DNA from: Rhodospirillales bacterium
Lineage (GTDB): Bacteria > Pseudomonadota > Alphaproteobacteria > Acetobacterales > Acetobacteraceae
Assembly: GCA_947460455.1 (NCBI GenBank)
Contig: CANHKG010000027.1
Span: 1 to 32,111 of the forward strand
Direction: 5' to 3'
Length of the DNA: 32,111 bases
Shown: piece by piece, positions 1 to 8,376 of the stretch
Numbering within the stretch: the stretch's first letter is position 1
How the letters are laid out: every line of letters begins with the position of its first letter
Program-made: the position numbers and the translations under genes
Notes under the pieces: model-generated
Told to the model about the DNA's origin: nothing
Databases searched by the model: none
Seen by the model: only the letters and a program-made list of their open reading frames with translations

Positions 1-108
1 CTGCGCCTGAACACTCGCCCACGGGTACGGCTCAAAGGGGTGACGCCCTTGGAGTGCTTCACGCAGATGATCGAATTCGACCGTTTGAACCAACCAAAGC
101 CACAGTAA
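1..108 (+). CDS. C-terminal fragment of a DDE transposase, probably IS30 family (5' truncated by window edge)
   Basis: The window opens inside a reading frame that runs to a TAA at 106-108. The 35 visible residues contain LNTRPR followed by a TPLECF block. This resembles the end of integrase-core transposases, in which an N-x-R-P-R segment after the catalytic Glu is followed by a short TPxExF tail. The catalytic residues themselves lie outside the window. A terminal-repeat-like sequence follows directly after the stop, as expected at the right end of an insertion sequence. IS30 is favoured over IS3/IS481 because of the LNxRPR form and the GTTGCAC-containing end, but the fragment is short. The rest of the element cannot be judged from here. 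Confidence 0.6.
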   Translation: MRLNTRPRVRLKGVTPLECFTQMIEFDRLNQPKPQ

Positions 109-145
109 TAGACAGTTGTTGCACCCGGACCTTGAAACCGCCGAC
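109..145 (+). repeat. Probable right terminal repeat of the IS30-like element
   Basis: This sequence starts immediately after the transposase stop and contains GACAGTTGTTGCACCCGG followed by CTTGAAACCGCC. GTTGCAC-containing ends are typical of IS30-family terminal repeats in proteobacteria. The matching left end and the target duplication are outside the window, so the outer boundary is an estimate. Confidence 0.45.
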
Positions 146-215
146 TTTTATTCGTTCGTACTTCAACGCCTCGCCTCGCCTCTCCGAACGGAGGGCGGGG
201 CGTTCCACTATTTCC

Positions 216-243
216 GTCATCCTGAGCCGAAGGCGAAGGACCC
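216..243. repeat. Dispersed intergenic repeat of the GTCATCCTGAG type
   Basis: The sequence GTCATCCTGAGCCGAAGGCG with its continuation GAAGGACC matches a short motif scattered between genes in many alpha- and betaproteobacterial genomes. It is seen once in this window. The stretch 146-350 around it holds no convincing gene. Confidence 0.45.
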
Positions 244-350
244 ACGCTTTTCCGTGCCACCGCTCAGAGTAAGCGACACTCCCATCACCAAAATACGTAC
301 GTAAAAAATTCCTTTCCCCTCCGGCCTTGCCTGTGCGATTGTTATCAGTG

Positions 351-716
351 ATGGCAAACAATGCGGCCGCACCGAGCGAAGCCGACGCACCGCGCCCCTG
401 GGCGCGGGCGATCCTGCACGCCCAGATTCCGGCCGCCCTCAAGCTCCTGCTGCTGGCCCTGCTTGGCGCCCTCTCGATGGCCCAGGCCCCGCGCAACCTG
501 ATGCGCGTGCCGCGCAAGGACTGGTTCCTCGCCGCGCACACCAACCCCAACGAAGAGCCGGAGCCCGTCCAGAACTGGCGTGAACTCCGCGTGCTCCGCC
601 GCGCCCGCGCCGAAATCGGCTGGCTGCTGCGCGGCAAGCCCAACCGGGGCATGTCCCTATTGGGCCATCACGCGCCCGTATTCCCCCCGCCGCACGCCGC
701 CCGCGCGCCCCCATAG
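351..716 (+). CDS. Small hypothetical protein with one hydrophobic segment
   Basis: This frame encodes 121 residues from the ATG at 351. A TTG at 327 is an alternative start. I do not recognise a family. The N-terminus is polar, a hydrophobic stretch rich in Leu and Ala (about residues 28-45) could be a membrane anchor, and the rest is basic with a Pro/His-rich tail. No clear ribosome binding site precedes either start. Other frames are also open here, as is normal at this GC content, so the gene could be spurious. It is kept because it is the longest orderly frame between the insertion-sequence end and the next gene. Confidence 0.4.
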   Translation: MANNAAAPSEADAPRPWARAILHAQIPAALKLLLLALLGALSMAQAPRNLMRVPRKDWFLAAHTNPNEEPEPVQNWRELRVLRRARAEIGWLLRGKPNRGMSLLGHHAPVFPPPHAARAPP

Positions 717-812
717 CCGCCGTGCGCCCAAAATCACCCCGAATCCGTCGCCAAAATCCCGCGTCCCGCGGCGACGACTCATGCCCAAATGCAGGGCCCC
801 AACAAGCGATAG

Positions 813-844
813 GCCCCGGCCGGGCGGTGCCACCCGGCCGGGGC
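813..844. other. Strong GC hairpin at the 3' side of the HdeA-like gene
   Basis: GCCCCGGCCGGG and CCCGGCCGGGGC form a perfect 12-bp stem around an 8-nt loop. It lies just downstream of the minus-strand gene that ends at 853. There is no T-run on either side, so it is not a textbook intrinsic terminator. It may protect the 3' end or act with Rho. Confidence 0.5.
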
Positions 845-852
845 AGGGGGCA

Positions 853-1098
853 TCAGTCCGCCATCGCCTTCATCACCGCCTGCATCGCCTTCATCTTCGG
901 ATCGGCGGTGCACGTGGCGCGCACCTTCTTCTCCAGCGCCGCCACCTGCTTGTCCATGTCGGCATCGCCGGTCTTGGGCGTGGGCGTGCTGTCCAGCGCC
1001 TTGAGGTAGGTGGCGCAGCTCATGTCGGGGTCGGTCACCTGCGCGAAGGCGGGCGAGGCCAGCGCCACGGCGAAGGCGGCGGCGAGTGCAAATTTCAT
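853..1098 (-). CDS. Small periplasmic protein, HdeA/HdeB-like
   Basis: This is an 81-residue precursor with a clear Sec signal peptide (MKFALAAAFAVALASPAFA, cleavage near residue 19). The mature part is about 60 residues and has two cysteines (28 and 63) that could form one disulphide. The pattern of an MSCATYL block, an acidic/Lys-rich helix and a CTADP block recalls the HdeA/HdeB acid-stress chaperone family, whose members are small, helical and have one disulphide. Adjacent ATG codons at 1101 and 1116 are in frame, so the start is uncertain, but the signal peptide fits a start at 1098 or 1101. The gene stands alone. Family assignment is moderate and function is inferred from size and cysteine spacing only. 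Confidence 0.6.
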   Translation of the reverse strand: MKFALAAAFAVALASPAFAQVTDPDMSCATYLKALDSTPTPKTGDADMDKQVAALEKKVRATCTADPKMKAMQAVMKAMAD

Positions 1099-1193
1099 CA
1101 TGGGGCAGGCATCCAATACTCGGCAGGCGCCGCGACCGATTCGCGGCCCGCCACCCTGAGCCCCCGCCCGCTAACGCCCGATGAAAATCGCGT

Positions 1194-2156
1194 CTACGGC
1201 TTGCTCCAAACCGGCGGATCAACGGCTCCCACCTGGTCCACGATCCGCCCATAGGCCTCCGGCCGCCGGTGCTTGTCGAAGGCGAAGATCGTACTCCGCC
1301 CCAGCTCGCACTGGCGCAGGTCCAGATCCGCCGTCACCAGCTCGTCGTCCCAGCTCGTCGCCATCGCCACGATCTCGCCCTGCGGGTTCACGATGATGGA
1401 ATGCCCGAACAGCTCGCACCCATCCTCCGTGCCCGCCTTGGCCGTGCCCACCGCGAAGGCCGCGTTCTGATAGGCGCCGGCCTGGATGCTCAGGTGGGAG
1501 TGGAACACCCGCAGATGATGCGCCTCGAAGCCGGAGGCGGCCATGTTCAGGCTCGGCGTGTTGTAGCCGCACATCACCAGCTCAACCTTCTGCAGCCCCA
1601 GCACCCGCCAGGCTTCGGGCCAGCGCCGGTCGTTGCAGATCATCATGCCCATGTTGACGCCATCCAGCCCGCCCATCGGCGCCCGCACCACGGGAAAGCC
1701 CAGATCGCCCACCTCGAAATACCGCTTCTCCAGGTGCTGCACGCTGCGCTTGGGGTCGAACTCGGCATGCCCCGGCAGATGCACCTTGCGATACTTCAGC
1801 AGGATGTCGCCCTCGGGGCTCACCAGGATCGCGGTGTTGAAATGCCGCCCTTCCGGCGTGCGCTCGGCATAGCCCAGATGGAACCCGATCCCGAACTTCT
1901 TCGCCGCCGCGAACAGCGGCGCGGTCTCGTTCGAAGGCATGGAGGTCTCGAACCACTTGTCCGCCTCGGCACGGCTTTCGCTGTAGTGGCGCGGAAAGAA
2001 CGTGGTCAGCGCCAGTTCGGGGAACACCACCAGTTCCACGCCCCGCGCGTGCGCCCGCTCCATCAACCGCACCATGCGCGCCACCGCCACATCGCGCCCC
2101 TCGGCCAACTGGATCGGCCCTAGCTGCGCCGCGCCAACCGTCAGTGTCCTGCTCAT
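1194..2156 (-). CDS. N-carbamoyl-D-amino-acid hydrolase (nitrilase superfamily), copy B
   Basis: This 320-residue member of the carbon-nitrogen hydrolase family closely resembles D-carbamoylases, cytosolic enzymes that split N-carbamoyl-D-amino acids into D-amino acid, CO2 and ammonia. The Glu-Lys-Cys triad is visible: Glu47 in VVFPELALTTFF, Lys124 in KYRKVHLPG and Cys174 in MICNDRRWPEAW. The Arg pair after the Cys, which holds the substrate carboxylate in known D-carbamoylases, is kept. So are two family histidines, His130 in LPGH and His141 in VQHLEKRYF. The start is the ATG at 2156, which overlaps the stop of copy A by 4 bp (ATGA), implying translational coupling. It is the last gene of the minus-strand operon. 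The true carbamoyl substrate is unknown; a beta-ureidopropionase-type role is possible. Confidence 0.88.
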   Translation of the reverse strand: MSRTLTVGAAQLGPIQLAEGRDVAVARMVRLMERAHARGVELVVFPELALTTFFPRHYSESRAEADKWFETSMPSNETAPLFAAAKKFGIGFHLGYAERTPEGRHFNTAILVSPEGDILLKYRKVHLPGHAEFDPKRSVQHLEKRYFEVGDLGFPVVRAPMGGLDGVNMGMMICNDRRWPEAWRVLGLQKVELVMCGYNTPSLNMAASGFEAHHLRVFHSHLSIQAGAYQNAAFAVGTAKAGTEDGCELFGHSIIVNPQGEIVAMATSWDDELVTADLDLRQCELGRSTIFAFDKHRRPEAYGRIVDQVGAVDPPVWSKP

Positions 2157-3094
2157 TCCGGAAACTCCGCCCCGATCTGCGATGTAATCGGCCCATACCA
2201 TTGCGGCCGCCGGTGCTGGGCAAAGTTGAACATCTTCTCCTTGCCCTGCCGGCACGCATCCAGGTCGCAATCGGCCACGATCACCTCGTCGCCCAACGTC
2301 TTCGCCTCGGCCACGATCTTCCCATTGGGATCGACAATGCAGGAACCGCCGATCAGCCCGGACCCGTCCTCGTCCCCGGCCTTGGCGATCGTCACCGCCC
2401 AGGTGGCGTTCATGTAGGCGTTCGATTGCGCCGCCATCTGCGAATGGAACGTCCGCACCGTGGAATCCTCGCCATCCCCGCCATTGGGGTCATAGGCCGC
2501 CGAGTTGTAGCCGATCACCACCAGCTCCGCCCCACGCAGCGCCAGCACCCGCCAGGCTTCCGGCCAGCGCCGGTCATTGCAGATCAACATCCCCAGCACC
2601 CCGCCGCCGAACGCGGGCGCGCGGAAGGTGGGAAAGCCGAGATCGCCATACTCGAAATACCGCTTCTCCAGTTGCTGGAACCGCGCCCCCTCCCGCGGCT
2701 CCACGGAGCCCGGCAGATGCACCTTGCGATACTTGCCCAGCAGCGACCCATCGGGGTTGACGATGATGGAGGTATTGAACCGCCGCCCATCCTCCGCCAA
2801 CTCCGCGTAGCCCACGTTGAACCCCACCCCAAGCTCCCGCGCCCGGTCGAACAAGGGCTGAACGTTCACGTTCGGCATCCCGCGCTCGAAATAGGTGTCC
2901 AACTCCTGCGTGTTCTCAAAGAACCAACGCGGAAAGAACGTTGTGAAGGCCAGCTCCGGGAACACCACCAGCTTCGCCCCCTGCGCCGCGGACTGCTCCA
3001 GCAGCGCAATCAGCCGGTCCATGGTGTGCTTGCGGCTATCGGCCTTCTGGGTGCCGCCCATCTGGGCCCCGGCCACGCGAACGATACGAGACAT
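2153..3094 (-). CDS. N-carbamoyl-D-amino-acid hydrolase-like protein, copy A
   Basis: This 313-residue paralogue of the next gene is also in the nitrilase superfamily. The triad is intact: Glu47 in VVFPELAFTTFF, Lys124 in KYRKVHLPG and Cys172 in LICNDRRWPEAW. It differs where D-carbamoylases carry two conserved histidines. LPGH is LPGS here (Ser130) and QHLEKRYF is QQLEKRYF (Gln141). Those histidines contribute to activity in the Agrobacterium enzyme, so a shifted substrate is likely. The ATG at 3094 is preferred over a TTG at 3097 because GGAG sits 6 nt upstream of it. The gene follows the SGNH hydrolase gene by 9 bp and overlaps copy B by 4 bp. The fold and hydrolase class are sure; the substrate is not. 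Confidence 0.85.
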   Translation of the reverse strand: MSRIVRVAGAQMGGTQKADSRKHTMDRLIALLEQSAAQGAKLVVFPELAFTTFFPRWFFENTQELDTYFERGMPNVNVQPLFDRARELGVGFNVGYAELAEDGRRFNTSIIVNPDGSLLGKYRKVHLPGSVEPREGARFQQLEKRYFEYGDLGFPTFRAPAFGGGVLGMLICNDRRWPEAWRVLALRGAELVVIGYNSAAYDPNGGDGEDSTVRTFHSQMAAQSNAYMNATWAVTIAKAGDEDGSGLIGGSCIVDPNGKIVAEAKTLGDEVIVADCDLDACRQGKEKMFNFAQHRRPQWYGPITSQIGAEFPE

Positions 3095-3103
3095 CAAAAA
3101 CTC

Positions 3104-3700
3104 CTACGCCAGCCAGGCCCGCCAGGCCGGCCATTCCTCCACCAGCGCGGCCATCGCCGCATACCCCTTCGCCCCGGGATGCGCCCCGTCGCCAGCCCGT
3201 GCCTCCGCGATCCAATGCGGATCGTCCAGCAGCGCGTCCAGCACCGGCAGGAACGGCACGCCCAGTTCGCCACACAACCCGGCCAGCCGAGCCTCCAGCG
3301 CCCGCACCCGCCCGTTCACCCCGTCATCGTCAATCGGCGGCGGCCCGACCATCAGCACAGGCCCGATCGCCATGGCCGCCGACAGCATCGCCTGCGCATG
3401 CTTCAACGTCGCATCCGGATGCACCCGCGGCGCCGCGCCTTCCAGCACGCAATCATTCACCCCGAAGCAGAACACCAGCGCCCGCGGATGCTCGGGCGGC
3501 AACCGCGCCGCCACCTCCTCCCGCCAGCGCGCATGAATATCCGCACTCGTATCCCGCCGTATGCCGAGGTTGTAGGCCGTCACGTCATGCCCACGCCCCC
3601 AGGCACCGGCACACACGCGCCCGACCCAACCGAGCATGGTCGGGTCGCCCGCGCCATTGGTCATCGAGTCGCCCAGAAAGGCGATCCGCAGCACCGCCAT
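3104..3700 (-). CDS. SGNH/GDSL-family hydrolase
   Basis: This 198-residue protein has the SGNH hydrolase blocks in order. Block I is FLGDSMTNG with nucleophile Ser12, a FGVND motif supplies the oxyanion Asn, and the C-terminal DGAHPG supplies Asp171 and His174. There is no signal peptide, so it is cytosolic. Family members are esterases, thioesterases or acetyl-hydrolases, and the substrate cannot be read from the sequence. Its ATG overlaps the upstream amidohydrolase stop by one base (TGATG), and it lies 9 bp before the first carbamoylase. It is therefore part of the same transcription unit. Inference: it removes an ester or acyl group from a compound processed by this pathway. Confidence 0.82.
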   Translation of the reverse strand: MAVLRIAFLGDSMTNGAGDPTMLGWVGRVCAGAWGRGHDVTAYNLGIRRDTSADIHARWREEVAARLPPEHPRALVFCFGVNDCVLEGAAPRVHPDATLKHAQAMLSAAMAIGPVLMVGPPPIDDDGVNGRVRALEARLAGLCGELGVPFLPVLDALLDDPHWIAEARAGDGAHPGAKGYAAMAALVEEWPAWRAWLA

Positions 3701-5061
3701 CAGGCGGATTGCCGCTTCACGAAGCTACCGTCACCCGGCTTGCCGATCACAGTCTTGCCGTCCCAGATCGTCCGCCCGCGCAGCACCGTCTCCACCACGC
3801 GCCCGCGCATTTTGCGCCCGTGATACGGCGACCACCGCGTCTCCGGCCGATCGACAATGATCGCCTCGTCGAAGTCGTATTCCGCCCGCTCCATCACCAG
3901 CAGGTCGGCATCAAAGCCCGGCTTGATCGCGCCCTTCTTCGGCCACAGCCCATGCAGCTTCGCCGAACGCTCGGCGCAATACGTCGCCATCAGCGTCGGC
4001 GACAGCCCGCGCTCCTCCAGCAGCGTGAACATCAGCGGCGCGAAGCTCTGCATCCCCGTCAGCCCGGCCCCGCAGGCGAAGATGTCCGGCAGCAGCTTGC
4101 GGTCCAGCGGCCAGGGTGCGTGGTCGGTGGAGACATAGGCGATCTTGTCGGCCAGCAGCGCCTCCCACATCCGCTCCACCTCGGCGGCGGTGCGGAACGG
4201 GGGGTTGCACTTGCCCTTGCCCGCCAGGCGAATGATGTCCTCCTCGGTCATGCACAGATACTGGATGCACGCCTCGCCGGTGGCCATGCCGCCCTGAGCG
4301 CGGAAGGTCTCGGCGATGGTGAAGCCGCGCGCCACCGAGGAGTGGGCGATGTGCACATGCGCGCCCGTCTCAAGCCCGATCTCGAAGATCTCGAAATCCG
4401 CCATCGTCTCGGCCAGCGGCGGGCGGGTGCGGCAATGCCAGATCGGATCGGTGTTCCCCGCCGCCTTCGCCTCGGCGGTCAGCTTCTCCACCAGCTCCTG
4501 GTCCTCGTTATGGACAGAAACGGGCAGGCCGGTCTTGGCGATCTCGCGGAAGGCGGCAACCATCGTCGGGTGGTCGATGCGCGGGAACCGCACCGCGTCG
4601 TATTCGTAGGTGGAGAGCTTGAAGGCGGAAACGCCGGCCGCCGCCAGCCCGGCGATCTCATCCACCCCGCCGTTCTTCTTGATCGTGCCGTACAGCGCCA
4701 TGTCCACGTAGGAGGTGCGCTCCACCCAGCCGATCTTCTCCGCCAGCACCGCAGCCGAGGTCACCGCCTGCGGCACGTCGTAGGGCATGTCCACGCAGGT
4801 GGTAACACCCCCCGCCGCCGCACTGCGCGAGGCCAGCTCGATCCCCGGCCAGCCCAGCGCGGAGGAAGTGTGCATGTGCCCATCCACCAGCCCCGGCATG
4901 ATCATCTTGCCGGAGTGGTCGATGATCTCGCCCGCCGGCGGCGGCGCCCCGCGCCCAATGGCCGCGATCGTCTCGCCCCGCACGGCCACATAGCCGCCGC
5001 GGATCACCTCGCTGGAGGTCACGATATCGCCGAGAAAAACGCGGTCGAAGGGGGTCGCCAT
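3700..5061 (-). CDS. Cyclic amidohydrolase, allantoinase/dihydropyrimidinase-like
   Basis: This 453-residue amidohydrolase-superfamily protein opens cyclic amides such as allantoin, hydantoins or dihydropyrimidines. The binuclear metal site is visible: His62 and His64 in DGHMH, the lysine expected to be carbamylated at Lys148 (AFKLS), His184 (VHNED), His240 (HIAHSS) and Asp313 (STDHAPW). Spacing and length match allantoinase and related dihydroorotase-type enzymes. Downstream carbamoylases argue for a hydantoinase-like partner role: ring opening yields an N-carbamoyl product that they would hydrolyse. It is the first gene of a four-gene minus-strand operon and is divergent from prpD across 218 bp with no promoter I can name. 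The ATG at 5061 lacks a strong Shine-Dalgarno. The exact substrate is open. Confidence 0.85.
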   Translation of the reverse strand: MATPFDRVFLGDIVTSSEVIRGGYVAVRGETIAAIGRGAPPPAGEIIDHSGKMIMPGLVDGHMHTSSALGWPGIELASRSAAAGGVTTCVDMPYDVPQAVTSAAVLAEKIGWVERTSYVDMALYGTIKKNGGVDEIAGLAAAGVSAFKLSTYEYDAVRFPRIDHPTMVAAFREIAKTGLPVSVHNEDQELVEKLTAEAKAAGNTDPIWHCRTRPPLAETMADFEIFEIGLETGAHVHIAHSSVARGFTIAETFRAQGGMATGEACIQYLCMTEEDIIRLAGKGKCNPPFRTAAEVERMWEALLADKIAYVSTDHAPWPLDRKLLPDIFACGAGLTGMQSFAPLMFTLLEERGLSPTLMATYCAERSAKLHGLWPKKGAIKPGFDADLLVMERAEYDFDEAIIVDRPETRWSPYHGRKMRGRVVETVLRGRTIWDGKTVIGKPGDGSFVKRQSA

Positions 5062-5279
5062 GGCTCTCTGCCCGTTCCTGCTGTGGCCCGTCCGTCGCGC
5101 CGGAGAATCGGCACGTCTTGCCGCAGGCCGCGCGCGCTCCTACGAAGGCCGTTCAAGAGCCGACGCTAGCCCGCGCGCCGCCATCCGCCAATCCCGCGAC
5201 CCCGCGGGAAACACACGCCGGAAGGTTGCCCAGAACAAAGGCCGGCTCAGGAACAGAGTCGCACGAAGGGAGTCCCCTG

Positions 5280-6821
5280 ATGAAGCTGCACGATGTGAAG
5301 GTCTATCCGTCCAAGGTTCCGTTGGCCCGCGAGGACCAGCTGGCCTGGAAGATTGCCGGCGTCGCCACCGACAAGGTCGCGGTGCCCAAGGACACGGCGG
5401 AGATGATCATCAACCGCGTGATCGACAACGCCTCGGTCGCCATCGCCGCCATCAACCGCCGCCCGGTGGTCTCCGCCCGCGGCATGGCGCTCGGCCACCC
5501 GCACCCCAAGCAGAGCGAGCGCGACGGCGCCACCGTGTTCGGCGTGCCGGCCGGCCGCCGCTACTCGCCGGAATGGGCCGCCTGGGCCAACGGCACCGCG
5601 GTGCGCGAGCTGGACATGCACGACACGTTCCTGGCCGCCGACTACTCCCACCCCGGCGACAACATCCCGCCCGTGCTCGCCGTCGCCCAGCACATGGGCC
5701 GCTCCGGCAAGGACCTCATCCGGGGCCTGGCCACCGGCTATGAGATCCACATCGACCTGGTGCGCGCCATCTGCCTGCACGAGCACAAGATCGACCATAT
5801 CGCCCATCTCTGCCCGGCCTCGGCCGCAGGGATCGGCACGCTGCTGGGCCTGAAGCAGGAGGTCATCTACCAGGCCGTCCAGCAGGCCGTGCACACCAGC
5901 TTCTCCACCCGCCAGTCGCGCAAGGGCGAGATCAGCTCCTGGAAGGCCTACGCCCCCGCCCATGCCGGCAAGCTGGCCGTGGAAGCAGTCGATCGCGTGA
6001 TGCGCGGCGAGGGTGCCCCGAGCCCGATCTATGAGGGCGAGGACAGCGTGATGGCCTGGATGCTCTCCGGCCGCACCGCCCGCGACAAGGGCCTGCCGGA
6101 ACACGTCTACCACGTGCCGCTGCCCGAACTCGGCGAAGCCAAGCGCGGCATCATGGACAGCTACACCAAGGAGCATTCGGCGGAGTACCAGAGCCAGGCC
6201 CTGATCGACCTCGCCTTCCGCATGCGCGAGAAGATCAGCAACTGGAGCGCAGTGGAGAAGATCATCCTCCACACCAGCCATCACACCCACTACGTGATCG
6301 GCACCGGCGCCAACGACCCGCAGAAGATGGACCCCAAGGCCAGCCGCGAAACGCTGGACCACTCCATCATGTACATCCTCGCCGTCGCCCTGCAGGACGG
6401 GAAGTGGCACCACGTGGACAGCTACGCCCCCAAGCGCGCCCAGCGGAAAGACACGGTGGAGCTGTGGCACAAGATCGAAACCCGCGAGGATCCGGCCTGG
6501 ACCAAGCGCTACCACGCCAAGGACCCCAACGAGCTGGCATTCGGCGGGCGCCTGGAAGTGATCATGAAGGACGGCACCAAGCTGATCGACGAGATGGCCG
6601 TGGCCAACGCCCATCCGCTCGGCGCCAAGCCCTTCGCGCGGGAGGACTACATCCGCAAGTTCCGCATCCTCACGGACGGCATCATCACCACCCGTGAGGC
6701 GAACCGCTTCATCGAGGCGGCGCAGAACATCGCCAGCCTGCCCGCGGGCGAACTGCACCAGCTCAACGTGGCCCTGCCGGCCGGCACGCTTGTTGAGAGC
6801 AAGCCCGGGATCTTCGGCTAG
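5280..6821 (+). CDS. prpD: MmgE/PrpD family 2-methylcitrate dehydratase
   Basis: This 513-residue MmgE/PrpD protein would convert 2-methylcitrate to 2-methyl-cis-aconitate in propionyl-CoA oxidation. It has the expected all-helical N-terminal region with the [15 protein letters not shown]-like block (about residues 117-131, here [14 protein letters not shown]) and the CPASAAGIG and [12 protein letters not shown] segments typical of PrpD. The ATG at 5280 is preceded by GAAGGGAG with 7-nt spacing. An upstream in-frame extension exists but lacks family similarity. The gene lies 24 bp before a citrate synthase-like prpC, which supports the methylcitrate assignment over other MmgE/PrpD activities such as cis-aconitate decarboxylase. 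No methylisocitrate lyase gene is present in the window. Confidence 0.9.
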   Translation: MKLHDVKVYPSKVPLAREDQLAWKIAGVATDKVAVPKDTAEMIINRVIDNASVAIAAINRRPVVSARGMALGHPHPKQSERDGATVFGVPAGRRYSPEWAAWANGTAVRELDMHDTFLAADYSHPGDNIPPVLAVAQHMGRSGKDLIRGLATGYEIHIDLVRAICLHEHKIDHIAHLCPASAAGIGTLLGLKQEVIYQAVQQAVHTSFSTRQSRKGEISSWKAYAPAHAGKLAVEAVDRVMRGEGAPSPIYEGEDSVMAWMLSGRTARDKGLPEHVYHVPLPELGEAKRGIMDSYTKEHSAEYQSQALIDLAFRMREKISNWSAVEKIILHTSHHTHYVIGTGANDPQKMDPKASRETLDHSIMYILAVALQDGKWHHVDSYAPKRAQRKDTVELWHKIETREDPAWTKRYHAKDPNELAFGGRLEVIMKDGTKLIDEMAVANAHPLGAKPFAREDYIRKFRILTDGIITTREANRFIEAAQNIASLPAGELHQLNVALPAGTLVESKPGIFG

Positions 6822-6845
6822 GACCCGCACAGAGGAACAACGCCA

Positions 6846-7991
6846 ATGAGCGAAAGCAACTTCAAGCCGAAGAAGTCGGTCGCCCTTTCCGGGGTGACCG
6901 CCGGCAACACCGCGCTCTGCACCGTGGGGCGCAGCGGCAACGACCTCAACTACCGCGGCTACGACATCCTCGACATCGCCGAGACCTGCGAGTTCGAGGA
7001 ACTGGCGCATCTGCTCGTCCATGGCACGCTGCCGAACGTGGCGGAACTCGCCGGCTACAAGGAAAAGCTGAAGGCCCTGCGCGGCCTTCCCGCCGCCGTG
7101 CGCACCGTGCTGGAAGCCATTCCCGCCGCCGCCCACCCGATGGACGTGATGCGCACCGGCGTCTCCGCCCTCGGCTGCGTGCTGCCGGAAAAGGACGACC
7201 ACAACCAGCCGGGCGCGCGCGACATCGCCGACCGCCTGATGGCCTCGCTCGGCTCCATGCTGCTCTACTGGCACCACTACAGCCAGAACGGCCGCCGCAT
7301 CGAGGTGGAGACGGACGACGATACCATCGCCGGCCATTTCCTCACGCTGCTGCACGGCAAGCCCGCGCGCGACAGCTGGGTGCGCGCCATGCACACCTCG
7401 CTGAACCTCTACGCCGAGCATGAGTTCAACGCCTCCACCTTCGCCTGCCGCGTTGTGGCCGGCACGGGCTCGGACATGTACTCCGCCATCACCGGCGGCA
7501 TCGGCGCGCTGCGCGGCCCCAAGCATGGCGGCGCCAACGAGGTCGCCTTCGAAATCCAGAAGCGCTACGCCGATCCGAACGAGGCAGAGGCCGACATCAA
7601 GGCGCGGATGGAGAAGAAAGAGGTCATCATCGGCTTCGGCCACCCGGTCTATACGATCGCCGATCCGCGCAACAAGATCATCAAGGAAGTCTCCCGCCGC
7701 CTGTCGGCCGAGGCCGGCTCCATGAAGATGTTCGACATCGCCGACCGCATCGAATCGGTGATGATGGATGCCAAGCGCATGTTCGCGAACCTCGATTGGT
7801 TCAGCGCGGTTTCGTACCACATGATGGGCGTGCCCACGGCCATGTTCACGCCGCTGTTCGTCATCGCCCGCACCTCCGGCTGGAGCGCGCATGTGATGGA
7901 ACAGCGAGTGGACAACAAGATCATTCGCCCGACGGCCAATTACGTGGGGCCGGACGACAAGCCGTTCGTGCCGCTCGCGCAACGCCCCTGA
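6846..7991 (+). CDS. prpC: 2-methylcitrate synthase (citrate synthase family)
   Basis: This 381-residue citrate synthase-family enzyme joins propionyl-CoA and oxaloacetate to 2-methylcitrate. The catalytic residues are visible: His227 in GPKHGGANE, His266 in GFGHPVYT and Asp317 in NLDWFSA. The substrate-binding His192 lies in YAEHEFNAS. Its length and the absence of the N-terminal extension of type II citrate synthases match PrpC-type short enzymes. The start ATG follows a GAGGAAC ribosome binding site. It is cotranscribed with prpD and ends 25 bp before a strong intrinsic terminator. The pairing with prpD is the main reason to call methylcitrate rather than plain citrate synthase. Confidence 0.92.
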   Translation: MSESNFKPKKSVALSGVTAGNTALCTVGRSGNDLNYRGYDILDIAETCEFEELAHLLVHGTLPNVAELAGYKEKLKALRGLPAAVRTVLEAIPAAAHPMDVMRTGVSALGCVLPEKDDHNQPGARDIADRLMASLGSMLLYWHHYSQNGRRIEVETDDDTIAGHFLTLLHGKPARDSWVRAMHTSLNLYAEHEFNASTFACRVVAGTGSDMYSAITGGIGALRGPKHGGANEVAFEIQKRYADPNEAEADIKARMEKKEVIIGFGHPVYTIADPRNKIIKEVSRRLSAEAGSMKMFDIADRIESVMMDAKRMFANLDWFSAVSYHMMGVPTAMFTPLFVIARTSGWSAHVMEQRVDNKIIRPTANYVGPDDKPFVPLAQRP

Positions 7992-8015
7992 GGCACCTGC
8001 GCAGCAGTGTAAATG

Positions 8016-8050
8016 GGCGCCGCGGCCGCAAGGTCGCGGCGCCTTTTTTT
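8016..8050 (+). terminator. Intrinsic terminator of prpDC
   Basis: GGCGCCGCG and CGCGGCGCC form a perfect 9-bp stem around a 10-nt loop, followed by seven T residues. It lies 25 bp past the prpC stop. Confidence 0.92.
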
Positions 8051-8376
8051 ATGCTCTCCGCCAAGTAACGTTTGCTTTTTGTTGACAGCGCCGCGGGCGA
8101 AGGCGGATAGCGGAATCAAGCGTCCGCGCCGGTCGATTCGCAAACGCATTGCGTTCGGTCTTGCGGAGGCAACAGGGAAGGTACGGTCGATGGACCGCTG
8201 TCTCGTCAACAGGCCCTGCAACCCGGCGCGGGCACGCAACGTTCACCGTCGGGGCCGCCAGGCCAGCGGGTCTGTTCCGCCCTCGCTTTTCGCGTTCGCC
8301 TTCCAGGCGGTGCCACGCCGCCTCTTTGCATGACTGGCCTTGCCCACACAATCTGGCAGACAAGGAGTGCCATCAC
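8051..8376 (+). other. Gene-free leader region before the Lys/Ala-rich gene, with a possible -35 box
   Basis: No convincing gene is seen in these 326 bp, although frames on both strands stay open. A perfect TTGACA stands at 8082-8087, but no good TATAAT-like box follows at 16-18 bp (the best is GGATAG), so a promoter here is only possible. If it is used, the mRNA leader would be roughly 260 nt. A good ribosome binding site, AAGGAG, is at 8362-8367. Confidence 0.3.

Noticed and set aside
5111-5126. CGGCAC followed by TTGC upstream of prpD as a sigma-54 promoter
   Set aside because: The spacer is three bases instead of five and the first T is missing, so the invariant GG and GC are out of phase.
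2144-5169. Long plus-strand open frames opposite the amidohydrolase and carbamoylases
   Set aside because: The proteins are Arg/Pro/His-rich nonsense, while the minus strand encodes recognisable enzymes throughout.
5247-7982. A 911-codon open frame on the minus strand opposite prpD and prpC
   Set aside because: It is the antisense shadow of two genes with full catalytic motifs. Its translation is His/Val/Gly-rich without any domain, a usual effect of GC-rich third positions.
8013-8363. Open frames of about 100 codons on both strands between prpC and the H1-like gene
   Set aside because: They overlap the terminator or its flank, lack ribosome binding sites and show no family features.
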